DNA of 64,000 nt from Liolophura sinensis (Eukaryota > Mollusca > Polyplacophora > Chitonida > Chitonidae), in NCBI RefSeq assembly GCF_032854445.1, contig NC_088300.1, positions 45,997,682 through 46,061,681 on the forward strand, in the 5' to 3' direction. The notes below the pieces were generated by a model. It saw only the letters and a program-made list of their open reading frames with translations, was not told where the DNA came from and did not search any database. The position numbers and the translations under genes were made by a program. Positions 59,202 to 64,000 of this stretch are shown here, one piece after another (the first letter of the stretch is position 1; every line of letters begins with the position of its first letter).

Positions 59202-60193
59202 ATGGCAGGGGAAGATGAAAGCGTGGAGCCAGACTCTGGCACTCCTGGACAGAAGCTTAAGTCTGTATGTTCAGAACTAGATTCCTATGTGGAATTTTTC
59301 AACAGGACATCTCGACATGTTGACATCCTGTGGTGTAATTATGCTGGTGAAGAGGTGAAATATCAAACACTTGGGCCCAAAATACAGCTGCTGTGTTCAG
59401 ACAGTGAGTCTGCTGGTGCTACCAGATACCAGCACTACAGTGTCAACACATTTGTGTCTCACCCATGGATTGTCCGAGACTCCAACACAGGGGCCCTGCT
59501 GCGCATCAATCAGAGAAGATATTTATTACCTGTAGCTTATGATGGGGAGGGGTACAGAACACATGTCTATATTGACATTCCAGGTAACCTGAGCCCTGCA
59601 GTGCTGTGATCACGCATACTATCACAGCCCTGTCTTGATCCATAAATTTACCTTGAACACCTCTGTACCTTCTGTGTTGTCATCAATACATCAAATTTCT
59701 GGACTGACTGCTGGGACCTTATTAAAGCTGTATATGTAAATACATTTTTCTCCCCCTTCTGGGAATTCTTTTTTACCTTCATAAAGAAGCAGCTATCCTC
59801 AACTGCACCACATTATAAAGAGGTAAATCATTTGCTTCATGTATTCTTTGAAGTTGTGTGTATTACATTTCATGTTTTTTTCATGTTATATCACATTGAT
59901 TTAAGTTTCTTTCTTTTGTCTGGGCATTTTCAGAGTGATCAATTTCTTCTTTTTTTTGCAGGTGTGTTGGTGGGGGGGGTGTCTTAATAATTATAAATAT
60001 TTTGGCAGTATACGTATTTAACATTTCTGCATCATACTTTCTTGTTGCAGTGTTCAGCTTGAAAGACAGATGTTTGGAAGAGATCAAAAAAAGGATGGAT
60101 GTTGAACTCTTGTCAGCAACTGAAATTCCTGCAACTTTAATTCAATCCTTAAATGAAAGTCAAGCAGTGACGTGTGTACTTTATGATGATTAA
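59202..60193 (+). CDS. VHL: von Hippel-Lindau tumour suppressor (pVHL)
   Basis: Two coding exons, 59202-59583 and 60051-60193, give 174 aa. The upstream acceptor at 59191-59193 implies a non-coding 5' exon. The beta domain begins VEFFNRTSRHVDILWCNYAG (human [20 protein letters not shown]). Pocket residues for hydroxyproline on HIF are recognisable: Tyr54 in KYQTL (human Tyr98) and His87/Trp89 in SHPW (human His115/Trp117). The position of human Ser111 holds Thr. The loop between Tyr54 and His87 is about 16 residues longer than in human. The alpha domain keeps the Elongin C-binding BC box SLKDRCLEEI (residues 130-139) but is short. pVHL brings hydroxylated HIF-alpha to the CUL2-Elongin ubiquitin ligase. 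It lacks the long acidic N-terminal repeats of human pVHL, as in other invertebrates. Confidence 0.93.
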
Positions 60194-60560
60194 GCAAATT
60201 AATGTCCACCAGAAGAAGTTTAATTACATTTACAGAATGACTCCCCTGTCAGACTACTATTTTTCTCTAAGGATCAGCCATAAATGGCTATCGTATTTAA
60301 AATGATCAATAACATATGTGCCCTGTCAGCAAGTAGGTTTCAAATGGGTTTAAGACATATATTTTCTAATTGTTTCCATAGTTGTCAGTCTTAATAGTCC
60401 TCTTTTAATTTTTTAATTTATTTATGTGGAGTTTGTATTTCATACTTAAGAATATTTCCCATAGGCTACACCAATTTATATTTTCATTTTATGGGCAGAA
60501 TGAATCTATGTCCAAACGTTGAAGGAGGGTAAAAAATAAAACTGATAAATCATCTAACTA
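60194..60560 (+). other. VHL: 3' UTR of VHL
   Basis: Non-coding; AATAAA at 60535-60540 is the first canonical signal, with another at 61435-61440. A reversed family-A tail fragment (TTCATACTTAAGAATATTTC) lies at about 60410-60465 before the first signal. Confidence 0.5.
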
Positions 60561-60565
60561 ATGCC

Positions 60566-60722
60566 AGAAGGAACCTCTGTGACTCAGTTGCTTAGCACGC
60601 AGTGTTATGACCCAGGAGCTAACACCAGTGCAGTCACTATGAGTTCAAGTCTAGCTCATGCTGGCTTCCTCTAGAGATGTATGTGGGAAGGCCTGCACAC
60701 ATGTGAACCATATGTGGTGGGA
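60566..60722 (+). repeat. SINE family A, + orientation, tail missing
   Basis: GGAACCTCTGTGACTCAGTT head, CCAGGAGCTAACACCAGTGC, B box GAGTTCAAGTCTAG, then CTCATGCTGGCTTCCTCTAG and GTGGGAAGGCCTG. The 3' part is lost shortly before a family-C element. Confidence 0.8.
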
Positions 60723-60749
60723 CATGCATATAGAATGAAGAAATCTAAT

Positions 60750-60937
60750 TACTGTAACTCTTCAACATTTTCGCATGTTTTCAAGGTCTTTTTTCAAGTG
60801 CATACTGAGGACGTTATTCTGTGTCCTGAAATTGATCAACCCAACCAATGTAGTTTTGACAAAAACAAATGAAAGAGGTGCCTGAATCTCGTAGAAAGTT
60901 GCTCTTTCATATGCGGAAAGGTTCAGGAATTAGGGTA
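60750..60937. mobile_element. Family-C TIR element, copy 2, 188 bp
   Basis: TA-flanked ends CTGTAACTCTTCAAC and, inverted, CCCTAATTCCTGAACC. Inner blocks GCATGTTTTCAAGGTCTTTT and CCCAACCAATGTAGTTTTG match the other two copies. Confidence 0.7.
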
Positions 60938-61540
60938 AACTGGATTACATTATGAATCTTCTGTAATCAGATGGATCCAATATTCCAAATATATTGATAT
61001 TCTGCCTGGAGCTTTTCCTAAACACATATGCTATTAAAAGATAGTTTATTAGTTCTACTGTGCCGTAAAGTGGCAACTTTGATTGGCCAGGAACCAAACA
61101 GCATTCAAAGTGACCACTTGATTGGCTGAGTTCATTGGTGATCTGAACTGAGGCAGACGACTGTCTCTATCAGAGACAGAATCTCAGAAATATGACCAAT
61201 ACTCTTGACTGTTAATACCTTAACATGTAGGCTCCTTAACTTTGGTCATTAAATTTGGCTGATATTTGTATCATTGAATTGTTCAAAGTTAATTAAGTTA
61301 TCACACAGTTTTTTTACTCAATGCTTCTGTTCTTCTGTTTCCTTGTGAATAGGGAGCTCTCGTGCATTAATTTAGTTTCACATGTTTGTAGAAGTTTGAC
61401 ACAAATATCCAATTATACATACCATTTCTAGTTAAATAAATATCAGTGTCAAGTGAAATGGAAGGTGTATTAATTCCTGGCTAGTGCTGTGGTGTAGATT
61501 GTTGTGGACAGCTGAGAGATTAGCCATGATCTATATGTAT

Positions 61541-61862
61541 GCATGTATATATGCTTGGGGTTTTACGTCATACTTAACAATTTTTCAGTCATATGACGAC
61601 GAGTCTTTAAGCGTGTGTACATATACTGTGTCTTCTTGTAGCAGGGTGATTCCAGTTCTGCTGCCACTGAAGTATCATGCCAAAGACACCAGACATGACA
61701 CCCCACCCCATCACATTATGCTGACATTGGGCCAATCAGTTCTGTTTCATTCCTCCGGCCTGTCAGTGCTGAGCACGAAGCAAGATAGTAACAAGTTGGC
61801 TATGTTTTTCGCATGACTCTACCCTGGATTGATCCCAGGTCTCCCAGCTTCCAGGGATCAGT
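61541..61862 (-). repeat. SINE family B, diverged, minus orientation
   Basis: GGGGTTTTACGTCATACTTA, then CAATTTTTCAGTCATATGAC at the reversed tail, and CTACCCTGGATTGATCCCAG near the head. The 110-codon open frame at 61484-61816 arises from this repeat. Confidence 0.6.
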
Positions 61863-62009
61863 TAGTTTAGGGCAAAGATGGTATGGTTAAAGGGAGAATT
61901 AGACACTTGTTGAATGAAATGTATTCTCAATAATTAGTTGAATACTAAGTAAATGTTGACATTATAATAAATGTGGTCTTGTCAGAAGAAATTTTGTATT
62001 CCTGTTTTA

Positions 62010-62428
62010 TTGATTTATTTATTTGATTGGTGTTGTACATGTTCTTAAGAATGTTTCACTTTCATGACAGGGACCAGCATTATGGTGACTTATTTAACTA
62101 AAGCAATCAAGCCATACTAAATTGTCCATTTCAAATATCCCATGCTTTAATCTGGCTTAATTTACTACTGCTGAGGATTACAGTCCGGCAGTTTGCAACT
62201 TATTTAGTGAAGAGCTTGTCTCACTTCTCTCAACCCAAAAACCTCACTGCTGTTGTACAAGTGAAGTATGATTGAGTACAGCTCGAAAACCCGATCAAAT
62301 AAATCAAAATAAACGACAGGAGAGGAAATTATTATCAGCTAGGCTTAAACTCACAGCAACCCCGTAGGTGGGAAGCTCCTGAGTTACTGCGCCATGCTGG
62401 CATTCTAACCTCCATGGTCACAGAGGCC
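62010..62428 (-). repeat. SINE family A, minus orientation, interrupted by another insertion
   Basis: Left part TGATTGGTGTTGTACATGTT to AGCATTATGGTG (62010-62091); right part from CAGGAGAGGAAATTATTATC through CTTAAACTCACAGCAACC to CATGGTCACAGAGGCC (62314-62428). The intervening 222 bp is unlike the family body. Confidence 0.65.
62092..62313 (+). mobile_element. Insertion nested in the SINE, carrying a family-A-type tail on an unrelated 5' part
   Basis: Ends GTACAAGTGAAGTATGATTG then AGTACAGCTCGAAAACCCGA and ATAAATCAAAATAAA, a recognisable relative of the family-A 3' tail in + orientation. The first 150 bp does not resemble the family-A head or body. Confidence 0.5.
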
Positions 62429-62691
62429 AATCTACTCTGTGACTAGTGTCATATGATAATGTTGGCACAAATTATATGCTTGCCAAGAAGTTTTTACATC
62501 CCGCTTTGCCTCAAGCAAGTTCTTTGCCTGTATGTTATAACATATGACTGTCAGGTTTTTGCCCCAGTCTCACCAATCAGTCACACGGTTTTGGCTTCCT
62601 TCATGTGTGCTTATATGACGGTTGCCTTTGTTAGAGGAATGGTCCATATCTGTCAAATTGGGCCGTCTCCTCAACATCCCACGTACCGGGG

Positions 62692-62782
62692 TACGGACAT
62701 TTTCCCTCCCGGACATTCCCCCCCCATCCCATCCAGGACATTTTCCCCTCTGGACATTTTCCCCTCCTGCGCATTTTTCCTT
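62692..62782 (+). repeat. Short imperfect tandem repeat of GGACATTTTCCCCTC
   Basis: Four to five units of about 15-18 bp: GGACATTTTCCCTCCC, GGACATTCCCCCCCC, GGACATTTTCCCCTCTG, GGACATTTTCCCCTCCTG and a weaker GCGCATTTTTCC. Confidence 0.85.
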
Positions 62783-63640
62783 CCCTATATATCTACATGT
62801 ATGTATGATCAGTGGGAAATATAAATATGATCTTCTAAGTGAGATGTTTTGTAATGATTAGCTCAGGGGGTCCAAATAAGCAATTTTTTTTTATATATTC
62901 ACAAAATTCACATAGTTGTCTTCATATGGTGAAGATATTATGTTGATAATCAAAGTGGAACATCCCATAATAATGCTGGGTGTCATCATATGAAAGGAAG
63001 ATACGCATGTGTATGGTATATAAAACCATTCAATGAAACTGTGCAGTGAAGAAAAAGTAAAACAGTATTCTGATAAAAGCTTAATGAATAGACCTGGTAG
63101 ACAGACAGTGGAGGAAACACTAAGAGCAGTGGGCCATTGCATCAGACTGTAACACATGAACTATGTCCTATAACGTATTTCACTGAGAAACTGAGAAACA
63201 ATACTTGTTCTCAGCTTCTTGTACTATCCTTTTCCCATATAAGACCTAGTTTGTATCGACTGTTTGTATTACAAAGTGTTGATTTAATTGAATTGAATGG
63301 TACACATGGAAAAAAACTGCTGCAAGATTCCAGTTTGTAAATGTTTTAATGATTAAGATCTGCTCTTGACTATGGATAATGGAGGACAGACCACAGAAGA
63401 TGACCACCATGACTCACCCAGACCTACACACTCTGCCTTACCGTTTCTGAATTTCTATGCCTGAAAAACTTGGAGAAGCAACTGTGCGCATCAAGGGGGA
63501 TAACCGAGAGAAATCATGGAATGATAACTCTTTCAATACAAAAAAGAGAAGTAAGCCTGCGCAGTAAGTGCCCCGGTTAATCAGATCCGGCATTTAAAAT
63601 CGTTGCCCGCTCCAATTGCTATCGACGAATTTTGGTGTTT
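62783..63640. other. Intergenic, no gene supported
   Basis: No exon or dispersed repeat recognised. A 30-codon open frame from the ATG near 63374 (MDNGGQTTEDDHHDSP start) has a coding-like look but no splice support or family resemblance. Confidence 0.4.
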
Positions 63641-63665
63641 GGATAAGAAAAGGGGGGCTAGCAAG

Positions 63666-63702
63666 ATGATGTATCCATCAGTAGCAAGCACAGATCTTCA
63701 TG
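63666..63702 (+). CDS. Possible first coding exon of a gene continuing to the right
   Basis: Two adjacent ATGs begin MMYPSVASTDLH, followed by a donor-like GTAAAG at 63703. The preceding 150 bp is less AT-rich than the surroundings and contains TGCGCAGTAAGTGCCCCGG, in keeping with a promoter. No family can be named and the call rests on start context and donor only. Confidence 0.25.
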
Positions 63703-64000
63703 GTAAAGATAAAACACGAATAGGCACCAGTTAAACTCTTTCAAACTCAAATGAAAAGCTAAGCAACGAACACCTAGCCGTTGTTGTTGTAGTCGGTCAG
63801 AGGAAAAACGATAAAGAAGAAAAATTGTTTACTCCTGTTTTAATCAGTTTTTTAACACTAAATTAGAGATATTACACAGGTGCTTGGATACATTTTATTC
63901 AGCATTAAATTACTCTTGCCTCGGACTGAAAGTGAAAAGACACATGAGCTCTATTACACTTCAGTCCAGTCGGATTTCTCGACACATATTGTGTGTCATT

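Noticed and set aside
61484-61816. 110-codon open frame
   Set aside because: It runs through a family-B SINE and has no splice or homology support.
62453-62861. Overlapping open frames rich in Pro/Phe (SPPIPSRTFSPLDIF-like)
   Set aside because: They are produced by the GGACATTTTCCCCTC tandem repeat read in two frames.

Overview
This is animal nuclear DNA: AT-rich, intron-rich, with GT-AG introns, AATAAA signals and dispersed tRNA-headed SINEs. The SINE tail (TATAAGTGAAATATTCTTGA, then TACGGCGTAAAACACC and an AAATAAA-type end) is of a kind I associate with molluscs. I therefore suggest a lophotrochozoan, most likely a mollusc and perhaps a bivalve; that placement is inference. All exons were read by hand from splice sites and reading phase, so boundaries may be off by a few bases.

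Seven protein genes can be reconstructed. From left to right: (1) the 3' part of bora (+, 281-4717), an Aurora A/Plk1 cofactor; (2) a complete but very divergent forkhead gene (+, 10119-15519, about 539 aa); (3) ACAA2, mitochondrial 3-ketoacyl-CoA thiolase (-, 17771-25756, 396 aa, 11 exons), convergent with the forkhead gene; (4) RNASEK, a small two-helix membrane protein of the V-ATPase (-, 30464-34123, 109 aa); (5) PLEKHF2/phafin-2, a PH-FYVE endosomal protein (+, 35217-45029, 273 aa), head-to-head with RNASEK; (6) UBE2T, the Fanconi-pathway E2 ubiquitin-conjugating enzyme (-, 49689-57656, 197 aa); (7) VHL, the substrate receptor for hydroxylated HIF (+, about 57790-60193, 174 aa), head-to-head with UBE2T across a short promoter with a perfect CRE. 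A possible first exon of an eighth gene lies near 63666. These are unrelated housekeeping and regulatory genes, not an operon-like system.

The rest is introns, UTRs and repeats. There are about sixteen copies or fragments of one SINE family (A), four of a second (B), three copies of a short TIR element, a 456-bp foldback element, a deleted mariner-like element, a TTAA-bounded element, an inverted duplication at 26.5-27.1 kb, and several tandem arrays. No LTR or other virus-derived element was recognised.

The most unusual thing is inside UBE2T. Two consecutive introns (4 and 5) each contain a minisatellite of about 21-24 units whose unit resembles the local exon-intron junction, so each intron is full of copies of its own 5' splice site. 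Intron 3 carries a third, longer-period array. I know of no description of this arrangement.
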